Of a stretch of DNA of 64,000 nucleotides, positions 23,991 to 35,825 are shown in pieces. How positions within the stretch are numbered: the stretch's first letter is position 1; each line of letters begins with the position of its first letter. Position numbers and translations under genes: made by a program. This DNA is from Erythrophleum ivorense (taxonomy: Eukaryota > Streptophyta > Magnoliopsida > Fabales > Fabaceae): positions 4,666,942 to 4,730,941 of the forward strand of contig JAIUCV010000018.1 of assembly GCA_026724425.1 (NCBI GenBank), in the 5' to 3' direction. A model generated the notes under the pieces. The model saw only the letters and a list, made by a program, of their open reading frames with translations, did no database searches and had not been told where the DNA came from.

Positions 23991-24262
23991 TGTAAATTAA
24001 CTTTCATGTAAGGAGAACATACCTTTGTTTCATAAATAATGTTTGTATTCTTAGATTTATTTGTCTCTAAGTTGCAATTTTACAAGCATGACTATGAATA
24101 TCAACAACTGAGCTACATTGCAAGAAAATGCAGTAACACAATTTGCTGAAAATGAAATGAGCAACTTGCTTATTAGTGAGAAATGGTGCTTTTAATTTGC
24201 CTCAAAGGTAAACAAGGAAAGAAAGGTGTCAAATAATGCTAATACTTTAAATATTCTTTTAG

Positions 24263-24492
24263 GAAGTTAAACATAAGATCCTGTTTCTTGTGGAGATGCT
24301 GGGGCCTTTTCTTGATCCTGCCATAGCTGCATCAAAGAGCAGAATAGCTTTTGGAGATCTATCTTCTGTATTTCCAGAGAAGCAGGAAAACAACTGTTTG
24401 ATTGCTCTAAATATCATCCGCACTGCTGTATGAAAGCCAGCTGTCCTACCTTCTTTGGAATATGAATGGAGGCATGGATCGGTTGCTCCTAC
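24263..24492 (+). pseudogene. Exon after the gap, with in-frame TGA
   Basis: 230 bp after a TTTTAG acceptor. It encodes KHKILFLVEMLGPFLDPA, CLIALNIIRTAV, a TGA at 24431-24433, then KPAVLPSLEYEWRHG, and ends in phase 2 at a GTAAAT donor. The codon after RTAV is a basic or polar residue in the family, so TGA is most easily a decayed CGA. Confidence 0.85.
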
Positions 24493-25839
24493 GTAAATGC
24501 ATGGTTGTCTCATGTGTTTCCCAAATTATATTGTTTTCACTACCTTCTGGCACTTAATATATTTTGCTATCAAACTTTCTCCTGGGAGCTAGAAATTTAA
24601 AGACTAATCAGTGATTTTGTTAAATTCTTGAATACTTTATCTTTTTAGCACCATGAGTGGTTGGATAGAGAGCTTTCTTCTCTCTAGATGGCCATATTAC
24701 CCTTCTTGAGTCTTGTTTGTCTATTACTCCCCTTGATTACCTTTCACTTTTTCAAATCTTAGTAGGTTTGGCACATAGGATTCTAAGGATCAGGAGAAGA
24801 GACGATCATATAGGGTGTGAATTTTGTAGACCTTACAAGTAAAGGAATTGTGTCTTGTAAATTTGGTACAGTATTGCATTGGTTTGACAATGGCTATGGC
24901 ATTTTCCTCGAGAGACTACCATATTATGGAATTCAATTAGGTGATTTGCAGTGACTATGTTTTGCATCATCAGAATAGGCAGGACCTGACACTCAATGCT
25001 GCTCCTCGGAGTCCCTAAAATTTTATTTGTCACAATGACCAAGTGTTTTATTTAGGAATGGGTTAAAATTTTTGTATCAGACTTTGGGAGGACATCTGGG
25101 TGGGGATCTATCCTTTATGGAGGCTTTTCCACTTCCTGATAGCCTCTTAATTGCATAGTCTGCAAATATTCTGCACTTGTGTATTCTAAAAGATTCTTCC
25201 ATTTGGAATTTCCACTTTCATAGAAATTTTAATGACAGGAATATTCAGGATTTGCAATCGCCTCTTGTTCATTTCAGATTCCATTAACCTTGCACCCCTT
25301 CCCAATGGAAGAATATGGACCATAGTATCAGGAAAGGGACTGAAAACCCAGTGAACCGGCCACCAGTCCAATCCAAGACCTTAATTTGACCATCCACCAA
25401 CTTCTTTTTGGTTTTGGAAGGGGGGGCAAGAACTTATAATTACTATGTACCTTAAGGGGGATGAGGGCTCTTCTTCACAAATGGCTAAAGAGGGATTTGC
25501 TTTTACCATCTCTTCTAGCTTCTACTCTATAGATGTTAAAGTTTCCATTCTTTTGGTGTCCCCTTGATGTGGGGCTTTTGATAACGCGTCCACCCCTTTC
25601 CCCTTCTTTCTTTTTTTTCTCCTCCTTTTTATACTTCAATACCCTTTAAATTGCATGAACCAGTGTGGGATTTAGTAGTTAAAGGTGTTACCTTTCCTTC
25701 TTTTTTGGGTGCTTAGGGTTCAACTGGTTTAATTGATGGCCTAACTATTTAACCAGTGACTTGACGCCTTCTTTGGGTCAATGGCTTCTAAAACTATGAT
25801 ATGGACTATTGACTTCTTTGTTTGTATTAATGTATATCT
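24493..25839 (+). other. Intron before the large terminal exon, 5' part
   Basis: No defensible coding motif. Probably more decayed LINE sequence, since recognisable LINE sequence starts just after it, but this is inference. Confidence 0.35.
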
Positions 25840-26800
25840 AATCTCACTCCCTTTTATTAGTGATAAACTTCACTGGATAAGTCCACTTGGGACTCTAAAG
25901 CTTCCTCTAAGAGTAGAATTATCACTAATGGCATGATGCAGGTTTAGGACCTGAAATGGCTCTCTCGTAATATTTTTGTCATGTGTATGAAAAATTTGGA
26001 ATCAGCTGCTCAACTCTTTTTACATTGTAGGATATCTGCATATTTGTGGAATAAGTTGTTTGGTGTTTTGGTGAGCAATATATGCACCTTGGACATTGGA
26101 GGGGTTTTGATGGACCTAGCATTAAAGTGGGCCAAGTCTATGATAGAAGGAAAACAGGCCTTCTCGGGTAGCAAATTGGGGAAGGTTTATGAGAGGAAAA
26201 ATAAGAGGGAGGCCCATAAGAATGTCAGTAGTGAGGTGGCAGAGGATGGGCAGAATGGGAATTTAGATGGAAGTAACTAATTTCTTTGTGGAATACATGA
26301 TTAGAGAGAGAGTGCGTGAGCTGTGTGGAGAGTTGCTATAGTGGGCAAGCTTCAGTGGAGAGGTGTGTGGAAGTTTTGGGAATGGTCATGGAGAGCACCT
26401 CACCTGTTGAAAGTCAAGAGTCCCCTCTATCTTTTGTTCTTTTATTTTCTCTAATTCAGCACTGTAAGGGTGTGATTCTCATTTCTTCATTAGCTAAAGG
26501 AGAGGAAGTTGTAATCCTGTTTCTATAAATCATACTGGAGTTGGAAGTTTCCATCAGGTTTCTTTTGATTAGGTTTAAAGGTTTTGGAAGGAAAAAGATG
26601 GCCAAAGCTGTGTGGCAAGTGCAACTTTTGTGGTGTCATGGTGTATTTGGTTGGAAGGTTTAATGGAGTATCTTTTTTCTTCGGCTGCTGTGAGGAAGGA
26701 ATGGATAATCTTAATGACTACTACTTGGAGGATATCTTATCCTCTTCTCTAACTCCTCTTCCTTTGTAAAACTTCATTTTCTTCTTTTTTTTAAAGTAAA
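25840..26800 (+). mobile_element. L1-type LINE 3' fragment (zf-RVT domain)
   Basis: MCMKNLESAAQLFLHCR and YLWNKLFGVL at 25981-26072 match the Cys and His pattern of the reverse-transcriptase zinc-binding domain (C-x2-4-C ... LF-x-HC ... LWNKLF). A second insert-like purine-rich block at about 26100-26530 separates it from a possible LINE tail at 26590-26790 that ends in a pyrimidine-rich stretch like those of the other copies. Boundaries are approximate. Confidence 0.55.
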
Positions 26801-26815
26801 ATGTAAAATGTAAAC

Positions 26816-27180
26816 TTGCTAATTTGTCATCCCAATGGACCTGAGGTTGGTGGGCCTATGGTATTGAAGACCTATAATGGAAGAAAGGAAGTAGAAAAGA
26901 GATTTGGGTCTGAGGGGAGTGAACCGTTAGAGGACGTCAGAACCTACTCTAGAAGAGCCAGGAAAGGGAGTCATGTAACAAACTATGCAGACCCCTGTGG
27001 GAAGGGGAGGTGAGCTGGCAGAGAGAGACAAAGTGGTTAGAAGGGGACTATATTGTGAGGGGTCTGTGGAGAGTGGGGTAAGGAAGAGGAGAGTCTCTCG
27101 CCTCTCGAAAGCTAGAGGACATTTTCTTTTCTTTCTGTTTTCCTTCTTTTCTTTGCTGTTTCCTATATCATCTGAGTTCT
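26816..27180. other. Purine-rich block of unknown origin
   Basis: Rich in GAGG and GGAAG words on the plus strand, unlike the flanking intron; ends in a TTTTCTTT stretch at 27120-27160. It looks like untranslated transposon sequence, but I do not recognise the family. Confidence 0.35.
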
Positions 27181-27350
27181 GAATTCCCAATTCTCATCCT
27201 ATTTGGGAAATCATCTCAGTTTCGCACATAAATAATACTTGAATTGTTGAGAGTTCCATCACATCCTCTCTGTGGAGGCATTTTGGTTAAGCATTACTAG
27301 ACTGGCAGAAACTTATCTGTTGCCTTACATTGTTTTGCTGTCTTATGCAG

Positions 27351-30300
27351 TGTACTCCTCTCAATATTGGAACCACACATGCTATTGCCACCTGATATTG
27401 ACCTTTGCAAATCTGCTTCAAAACCAGTTGAACTTGAGGCTCCATCTGTTTCGCCTCTTTCCCCTTTTTTGAATCATGGTGGTGCTTCATCCAAGTCAAA
27501 CAGTCAAGATGAGTCTGATGGTAAAATAGATGTTTCAGAGTCAGCAGGAAAGTTGGACTCCATTGAAGATCGCAATCTACTTTTTGCCCCGCCAGAATTA
27601 CAGAGTATAACATTGACAAACTTTTCTAATGTTCCTAATCAAAATACCTCTAACCTTGTGGGCATCAACGTGGAATCAAAACATGTTATGAAACAATTTA
27701 CCAACCAGTCACCTACTAATTTTGTCTTAGATGCTGGTCTTGGTGCTGAATACTTGAACCTGCAGGCAGATTATTTACAACTTGCAAACTACCATGAATG
27801 TGAGCTTCGAGCCTCTGAGTTTCGATGCTTGGCTTTAGATTTGCATGCTCAAAATAATTTTACTGTTGAAAGCCATGATGCCGCAATTGATGCTTTGCTG
27901 CTGGCTGCAGAGTGCTATGTAAATCCTTATTTTATGTCGTCTTTTGGAGCTTCGCAAAACCTCATGGACCTTTTAAACATCAATGACAACAAAATTTCAG
28001 TCTCATGATATTGTGGAGTTAAAAAGAACTTTTGGAAAGAATAAAACTAATTTAGAAACAATAGCACATCTTGAAAGGAAAAGAGATAAACTCGTTCTTC
28101 AAATATTGCTTGAGGCTGCAGAAATGGACAGGAAATACCATGCAAGATTATTTAATGGGGAAGATTGTCCTTATTCTGCTGAAGGAGTAGATGACCAGGT
28201 TATCAAGCTGTCTCCCCTTGATGTACGATTAGCAGATGCAATTACCTTAGTTCGACAGAACCAAGCTCTGCTGTACAACTTTCTTAGCCAACGACTGTAT
28301 AGAGAGCAAAATTCAATGCATGAAATTCTTATGCAGAGTCTTGTCTATGTTTTGCACACAACTACCAAATTATATTGTCCTCCTGAACTTATAATTGATG
28401 TCATTTTAAGATCTGCTGAAGAATTGAATATGATGCTGGTGTCTTTACATCATAAGCTGAAAGAAGGTAGTTTGAATTTGGCATCAGAAAGAATACATGG
28501 GGTACAACAACGGTGGGTACTGCTTCAGAGATTGGTAGTTGCTACAAGTAGTGGAGATGAAGAGGCAGAGTTTGGACCTAATATCCACAATAAATACCGT
28601 TGTGGAAATTTGATTCCCTCTTCATATACCTTTTGGTTCGGTTCCTTGGCTGGATGGCTGTGTCTCGTAATGCTAAACAGTATATGAAGGACCAAATTTT
28701 TCTTGCATCAGATTTGTCTCAGCTGACATATTTGCTGATGACCTTGCAGTTGTTGATAATGTTGTCAATCAAAAATATGAAGAGGTTACTGAAGATTCAC
28801 GGGTGAAATTGGTTCTTCAGCTAAAAAGGGACTTGAACATTGTAATCAGTATCATGAGGATCAATCTTTCCCTGTAATTTATGCAGAACTCTGGAAGTTC
28901 TTTCCTAATATGAAAAAGCAATTTGAAACATTTGGAGAAGCCATTTTAGAGGCTGTTGGGTTGCAGCTGAGATTTGTTTCTTGTACTCTTGTGCCTGATG
29001 TTATGTATTGGTTTTCTGAGTTGTGTTCATGGCCATTTTCTTTTGCTTCTCCAAGTGTTAGTGATATCCTGAAAGGTTATAATGCCAAGAATGCTAGAGC
29101 AATAATCCTTTATATACTTGAAGCTATTATAGCAGAGCACATGGAAGCTATGGTTCCCGAGATACCTAGAGTGGTGCAAGTGCTCGTGTCCCTCTCAAGT
29201 GCTGCTTACTGTGATGTCTCATTTCTTGATTCTGTATTGCGTTTGTTGAAGCCAATCATTTCATATTCTTTGTCCAAGGTCTCCCGTGATGAAAGTTTAT
29301 TGGTCAATGACTCATGTCTTAACTTTGAGGAGTTATGCTCTAGTGTTCTTTTTGATAAAATTAGACAGAAGAATGAGAATCAACATAGTTCTGAAGATAA
29401 ACGATACAACATAGCACTGTCTATTTTTATTTTGGCTTCTGTTTTTCCAGATTTATCCATTCATCATAAAAGGGACTTATTGCAGTCTTTATCCAATTGG
29501 GTGAAATTTTATGCTTTTGAGCCAACAACATCTTTCTATGATTATCTCAGTGCATTTCAATGTGTTATGGATAGCTGCAAATTGCTGCTAGTGCACATGT
29601 TAAGAGCCTTTGGTGCTATTCCTCTTCAGCTGCCTCCCTTTCCTCATATGACTGGTGATGAGCTGTCTGATGATAACTTAGAACCAACTCTTGGGTTTCT
29701 TAGTGATGTCTTTCACACATCATTTGAGAATGATGCTGAGAAAGTCGAAATCGAGAGTGTCAATTGGAATGCTCTTCTGGATCAGTATAATTTATCTTCT
29801 GATGATTTAGAAGGAATTTCTAAAGACATAGAGGGTCTCATTACTGAGCTTAATATAGCAATTGAGCATTGTTGGAATCTTCATCATCAGCTCACCAGAA
29901 AATTGACTATAGCATCAGCGGAGTGTTTTGTCTTTTCGAAATGCTTAATATTGGTTACACAAAAATTTAATAATGCTGACGATGATGATCAAAATTCTTC
30001 ACCTTATCAATCAGTTGACCAGGTCACACTTCATTGGAGAATTGGTCTTGAAGGCCTTGCTGAAATGATCTTGATGCTCCAGGAAACTAGTTGCTGGAAA
30101 GTTTCTTGCTTAATGCTTGATTGTTTACTTGGAGAACCCCATAGCTTTCCCCTTGATAATGTGATAGGCATGATATGCTCTGCAACAAAGAATGTCTCCT
30201 GCTCCGCCCCCAAAATTTCTTGGCGCTTGCAGACTGATAAGTGGCTATCTTCTTTGATCACTAGAGGCATATATAGCATTCTAGAAAGTGAGGTTCCTCT

Positions 30301-30799
30301 GTTGGATCTATTCTGTACATTGTTGGGCCATGCTGAACCTGAGCAACGTTTGATAGCAATTAAACACTTGAGAAAACTTATTGGCCAGAGTGGAAATGGA
30401 GAAAGAGCACTGCTATCTTCTAAAATTTGCAATGATTCTGTTCCAACGAAGTTAATTGTATCTGTTCCTGATTTCACTCTATCTCATCTGGTTTCAAGTA
30501 CATGGGATGAGGTTGTTGTGTTGGCATCATCTGAATCATTATTGCAAATAAGGCTTCAAGCCATGACACTTCTTTTGGATTACATCCCATTTGCTGAGCG
30601 CCATCAGTTACAATCTTTTCTTGCAGCAGCTGATAGTATTTGTTGTTTGCGAAATCTACAACAATCGCATGATGGTCCTATCCTACAACTTTCCTTGGCT
30701 CTTATTGCTGGTGCTTGCTTGTACTGACCAGCTGAAGATATTTCTTTGATTCCTCAAAATATATGGAGAGATGTTGAAGCCTTAGGGTCAATAGAACAT
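27351..30799 (+). pseudogene. Large terminal exon with four frame changes and a TGA
   Basis: Starts after a TTATGCAG acceptor; the first base completes the Thr codon split from the previous exon. Frame 1 runs from VLLSILEPHM through ELRASEFRCLALDLH to about 27990. The reading frame then changes near 27990, near 28620 (with loss of roughly a dozen residues), near 28730 (where FADDLAVVDNVV resumes) and near 28803. From there a long frame stays open to the TGA at 30725-30727: 605 codons can be counted from 28910. After that TGA the family sequence PAEDISLIPQN continues for about 24 more codons to a possible GTATTA donor at about 30800. Later exons, which carry the family's charged C-terminal part, are not found. 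Confidence 0.85.
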
Positions 30800-30800
30800 G

Positions 30801-31844
30801 GTATTAAATTATCCTTGTCAAATTTGTATGAAACAGGTGTATTAATATGTTTGTTTGTGTGTGGAGATTACTTACTTGTTTATCAGTACCATGAAAGTTA
30901 ACAATTTCTACATTTGTGTGTTGGTCTAAAATTCACTAAAGAATAAAATATGTATAGGCATATTCAAGTCATTTTCTTGTAAAAAAAAAAAAAATTAATG
31001 CAAAGATATTGAAATCATTTTTTCCCACTAAATACATGATTATAAAAAATGATCTACATATTAACATATTTGTTTGTCTTTTAATAAAAAAGTGAAAAGT
31101 CATTACACTAACAATTTTTTCTTTTCAGAACTATTATTGTTATTATTGGCTGACCGATATTGAGATAAGAGGAGGTAGAGTTTTTTTTTTTTTTGAGGGT
31201 CTAAGCCTATTGTTTTTCTACCTTTCCTCCTATTTTTGTTAGATCATTTTGGCCCCTACAGGTGCCCTTTAAATAAACTTGTGAAAAAGAGTGATTTTAT
31301 TTGAGAGGTAAAAATAATAATTATCTTTAAATCAAATATATTAATGAAATTAATACCAAGGTTGTCATAAATGTATGGTGAATATTTTTCTTTATTTTTG
31401 CATTAATCATTAATGTGAAAATTTAAAATTTTTATTACACAATTTTGATAATCATATTAATTTTGATCATTATATAAGATTACTCCTCATTTCAATAAAT
31501 CTTCTATCATTTTTATTGAGAACTTTATAAAATTAATGAAATGTTTAGTTCAAATTTTTTTTTTTAATTTTAAATGGAAGGTACTTTGGTAAAAAAACCT
31601 TATATTTTCAGTCAGAGAAAAGTTAAAATTAGATTAAAGTATAAGATGATTTTTGTTTTAAAAGAAGTTTATATATGTTTTGAAAATAAAAGGGAAGACT
31701 GTGCAATTTTAATAAAATTTAGGACAAATCTATATAAATTGTTTATAATTTTATGATCTATTAAAACTCTTTAAATGTTTAATTTAACATAAAAATATTT
31801 AATTATAAAAATCAAAACTTCAAAAAACATGCTCAAAAGACTAC
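30801..31844. other. AT-rich DNA after the pseudogene, no gene seen
   Basis: No continuation of the dead gene's coding sequence and no transposon terminus that I can defend. Confidence 0.6.
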
Positions 31845-32249
31845 CCTCAATGAGTTCGGAAAGCATTGCATGTATCTTGGATAGAGATTTGGAGGGATCA
31901 AAATCACTCTCGTTCCTTCAGCTTGCATTCCACGAATGCCTTCATCGAATCTTGCGTGAAAATTTTCATTGTCTTTGCCTTCTTTGATAAATATGCCTCT
32001 TTTATTTATTTATTTATTTTTACTAGTTCGTTAAAGAAGACCCAGGGAAAGGAGAATAACCACAAAAGCGATATAATAATTTGACCTCCCATTCAAAGAT
32101 CATAAAAGAGAAAAGAAGAGAAAAAATGAGGAAGATAGAGGCCATACCTAGGCCATATCCATGTCGTCAGCTACCCAACGCAGTTCAGAAGGGCCCCCGT
32201 CATGTAGAACATCACCAGACTTGCTATAGTGTTGGTACTTAATTTTAAC
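31845..32249 (-). pseudogene. Orphan exon pair, possibly FKBP-type isomerase fragment
   Basis: On the minus strand, a TTGCAG acceptor opens a segment at 32249 that runs to a GTATGG donor after 32148. In frame it reads HYSKSGDVLHDGGPSELRW and reaches a TAG as its last codon. About 170 bp further on, 31979-31845 encodes RFDEGIRGMQAEGTRVILIP followed by PNLYPRYMQCFPNS. The pattern F-x-EGI-x-GM-x2-G-x-R-x-x-IPP-x-L resembles the core of FKBP-type peptidyl-prolyl isomerases. No further exons are visible on either side. Family is tentative; the first segment may belong to another frame or gene. It could be a captured gene fragment or a local relic. Confidence 0.4.
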
Positions 32250-32639
32250 CTGCAAGTGAAGATGATATGATAAATTTTTTATTATTCATAAATTTAACTT
32301 AGACAAAAAAGAATAGTATTAGAAATTCATGTTAATTTATATTAGAATAATGTTAATTACTAGATACTTTCAAGTTATCTTAACTTCATAATTTTAGAAA
32401 TAATTCCATGATATTTGATTGGTCCTTTCATACTGATATGATGCGTGGTATATCAATTGTGCAAGTAATTTGAAAAATATGAATACCATGCTGCGAATGC
32501 CAATAAAATAAATAATTAGGATAGAAATAAACCCTATAATCAACTTAACACGATGCCTTTAAAAATAAGTCATCGTCAATTCTCATACTAATACTAGTTC
32601 ACTTGGCCAATTAATCAATTGTTGATGGTCAAACTAGAA
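32250..32639. other. No gene seen
   Basis: AT-rich spacer. An LTR of the copia element that follows would be expected around here, but no clear terminus is seen. Confidence 0.45.
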
Positions 32640-34840
32640 TATTATTATTTGATCTTCACTGTAAGGATCGAATAATGAATGTATGGGCATACATATATAC
32701 CAAATTTGTCACAAATATAATTGACATAAGGACCTCTAAGGGATTTGGTAAAGATATCCACCAATTGGTCATTTGAGTTAATGATTCTCAATAACAATAC
32801 ATTTAAACAAAATATTTTCCTTAAGGAAATGACAGTTAGTCTCTATATGCCTCATCCTCTTATGGAAAACAGGATTTGAGGTGATATGTAAGTAAGCATG
32901 ATTGTCATAAATCAAATGCACCTACATAATTTCCCCACACTTCAACTCTTGAAGTAATTGATTCAACCAAATAAGTTTACATCTAGCTAGCGCCAGAGCA
33001 AGGTATTCATCTTTGGCACAAGATCTAACAACAATATCCTATTTGTAACACATGTAGCAAGCCAAATTTTCTTCTAATGAGAACATAGTACTCAGAAGTT
33101 GAACACCTATTAGAGGAAGAATTGCCTAATATGCATAAATGTTTTAATCACTTGTGTATTATCCTTGTCTTCATATAACAGCCATGGCTTGGTGCACACT
33201 TAAGATATCAAAGGATATGAACCATAGATCACACAAGGGTTCTAAGAACCGACTATTTATACTAACAACAAAGGAAATATCAAGTTGAGTAATAGTAAAA
33301 TAATTTAGATTGCAACCAAGTCTCCGATATCTACCAAAATTTGCTAGTGGCTCCCTCTATCCTTGTAAAAGTTTAGAATTTGGATCCATTAGTGCATCAA
33401 TTATTTAGCAATCAACCATGACAATTTCCTATAGTATACCCAAAGCATTCTTTCGTTTTGAAATAACAACATCAATACTAGATTGAGTGACCTCAATACT
33501 TAAGTTTACCTAGGCCTTTGGTTTGAAATCAATTAAAGAGATGTTGCTTTAATGATTGGATGTTATCCTGGTCACTATTTATTATGACTATGTCATCCGC
33601 ATAATACACCAAATAAATACATCAACCTTGAGAAGTATGATGATAGAAAATAAAGCGATCTGCCTCACTAAAAGTCATTCTAAATTTTTGAATAACTACA
33701 CTAAATCTATTAAACCATACCTAAGAAGACTGCTTCATGTCACAAAGATAGCAACATAATCTATAAACCAACCTAGAATCTCCCTGAGCAAGAAACACAG
33801 GAGGTTGTTCCACATAAACCTCTTGAGCGAGTTCACTATGGAAGAAGGCATTTCTTTTTATCTAGTTGATAAAGAGGTCAACAGTCCATGTCAACCATAA
33901 AGAGGAATAAAAGGCCAAATCAATTTTGGCCACTATGAAAGAAGGCCATTTTTTATATCCAGCTAATAAAGAGGCAATGGCATACGTCAGCCATAAAGAG
34001 GAATAAAAAGTCAAAGCACTTTTGGCCATAAATGGAAAGTATCACCACAATCCAATCCAAATATTTGAATATAACCCTTAGCAACAAGACAAGCTTTAGG
34101 TTAATCAATTTGACCATTGGGACCAACTTTATTACATACACCCAACTATTAGTAGATTTCCCAGACAAAAGTGGGACTAAATCCCAAATACCATTGGAAT
34201 GTAAGGTAATCATTTAAGCAATCATAGCTTAGTGCCAATCCAAATGTTAAAGGGTTCATAAGTAGTTTTAGGCAAAAAAACCTAGGGCAAAAAAGATATA
34301 GAGGCATAATATGGTGAAGATAAATGATGATAGCTTAAGAAATTATAATTAGGATTAGGGTCTCAAGTAAAACAAATATCTTTCCAAAGAGTGAATGGAA
34401 GACTATCATCTAAAGGCAAATTTAAGGTTGATAAATGCATTGGAGTAGGATTTAAAGCATCAAGGGTTGTAATAGATTGCATTAGAGGATCAAAGCATCG
34501 ACAATGTTGATATTTCTAAAGAGGGAAAAAAGAAAAACTAGAAGGAGGGAAAATGTACAAAATTAGAAAAACTTTAGACACTTGATCAGTTTTAACCAAT
34601 GAAGAAAAGAAATGAGAGCTTTTAAAGAAAGTGACATCAACTTGTACAAAAAAGTAGTTTATGTTTGGAGAGCAACAACAATATCCTTTGTGAAGATGAG
34701 AATGGCCAAGGAAAGCACACTTCGTCTCTAGCAAACTTCGAGCAAATGCTATGGGGATCCCAAAGCCATAAGAACCCTAATTGGCCTAACTCAATCCAAC
34801 TTGCTTCTAAAAGGCCCAAAGACTCAATGACTGTAATTCA
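32640..34840 (-). mobile_element. Decayed copia pol (integrase end, RT, RNase H)
   Basis: Minus-strand reading from high to low coordinates gives the copia order. FLGHSHLHKGYCCCSPN, then DVTFF at about 34715-34625, is the integrase C-terminal region. NGIWDLVPLLSGKST and later LDWIVVILS at 34200-34040 are the RT start. NAFFHSELAQEVYVEQPP is at about 33850-33795. IYLVYYADDIVI near 33605-33570 is the active site. YRRLGCNLNYFTITQLDIS is near 33340-33285, and CAKDEYLALALARCKLIW near 33025-32970 with HKRMRHIETNCHF near 32860 is the RNase H. Several stops break the frame. The active site is YADD rather than the usual YVDD. LTRs were not identified. Confidence 0.8.
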
Positions 34841-35811
34841 TTGAGCCACATACAAATGACTGACACAATAAGTTACCTAAGTTACTTTAAATAAAATAAC
34901 TCTAGCACAGCAATCCAACCTTAATCAGACTACTTTTATAGCTCCACTAGGAACTTGACAAATCACCATAAGTAGTACACCCCTAAAAAAGCTTATAAAC
35001 AAGGATGCCAACAACACGCAAAAGGCAATTTTTCATTTAGGAGTTCATCCATTGATACACTAAACACATGCATACACTTAGCCCAAGCCCAAGCTTCCTG
35101 TATGTACACATAGGCTTGCCAAGCCCAAGAGACACTACACCTTACTTTGTCTTGCTATATCTCCACGAGGACCTTTGCTCTCATACCTTATTAATAAACC
35201 ATCTTTACCTCCATCTCTCAATCCCTTGAGTCATTCTTTGTCTAAATTGTGATATCTCAAATTGAAACAAACAAATTTTTTAAAAATTAATTAAGTAGCA
35301 CAAGTAGAAATATATACTAGCAAAATTGCAAAGAAAATAACCAACATTTTAATTTGTTTATTGTTTTCTCGATCCACATAATTACAAACTGAAGTAGGGG
35401 ATTCAAGCCAACAATTTTAATTTTTAGCAATTTTATTGTTGTAAAGAGTTTTTTTTTTGTTTCGGTTGGGCAAAATGAGTAAGAAGCAGTTGAATATACA
35501 TAGTTTATACTCTAACATAAATTGAAAATAGTGAATTAACTAGTAAATTCTTAAAAGATGATTTATATGTCAATTTAGGCCCTAGTTATTGTTTCTAATA
35601 TCACCTAAATACATAAATTGCAAGTTTGGGGTGTCGTAGCTAATGAAGGCAAAATCATTTACAAAATATGGATAAAGGAATCAATTGAAATATTGGTTGA
35701 AGTTAAAAGAATTAATTGTGTTATCAAAAAAAGAAGTATTTAATTGTGAAAATTAGTTGTCAAAAACCTACAAAGTTGAGTAGTTTCATATATTCAATTT
35801 TTTTCTACATT
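34841..35811. other. Intergenic DNA, no gene seen
   Basis: May include upstream parts of the copia element, but I cannot read conserved motifs with confidence. Confidence 0.45.
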
Positions 35812-35825
35812 AGATTATTGTACTT
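35812..35825. repeat. Probable target-site duplication, left copy (RTE)
   Basis: AGATTATTGTACTT here and AGATTATTGTATTT at 39010-39023 differ at one of 14 positions and bracket the RTE element. Confidence 0.65.

Larger units (their letters stand above)
4744..30800 (+). pseudogene. Decayed large plant gene with N-terminal discoidin-like domain
   Basis: Eight exon blocks on the plus strand collinearly encode a protein I recognise as a large, plant-conserved, functionally uncharacterised family; I do not know a symbol. Exons 1-3 give an N-terminal discoidin/galactose-binding-like beta sandwich, and the later exons give a long helical region without an obvious catalytic motif. Most junctions keep GT-AG signals and phase, so this is a DNA-level copy, not a processed one. 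It is broken by TGA codons at 10423, 24431 and 30725, a probable lost acceptor before 10402, four frame changes between 27985 and 28805, and the absence of several hundred residues between the exons at 14125 and 24263 and of everything after about 30800. An intact paralogue elsewhere is likely. Sequencing error could explain single lesions but not all of them. Confidence 0.85.

Noticed and set aside
27287..27619. A 110-codon minus-strand open frame overlapping the start of the large exon
   Set aside because: Antisense shadow of exon sequence that matches the conserved protein on the plus strand.
30031..30477. A 148-codon open frame on the minus strand
   Set aside because: It is antisense to the well-conserved terminal exon of the discoidin-domain pseudogene; its sequence shows no family motif.
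31866..32084. Plus-strand 72-codon frame at the orphan exon pair
   Set aside because: The minus-strand reading has splice-like borders and a recognisable FKBP-like pattern; the plus frame has neither.
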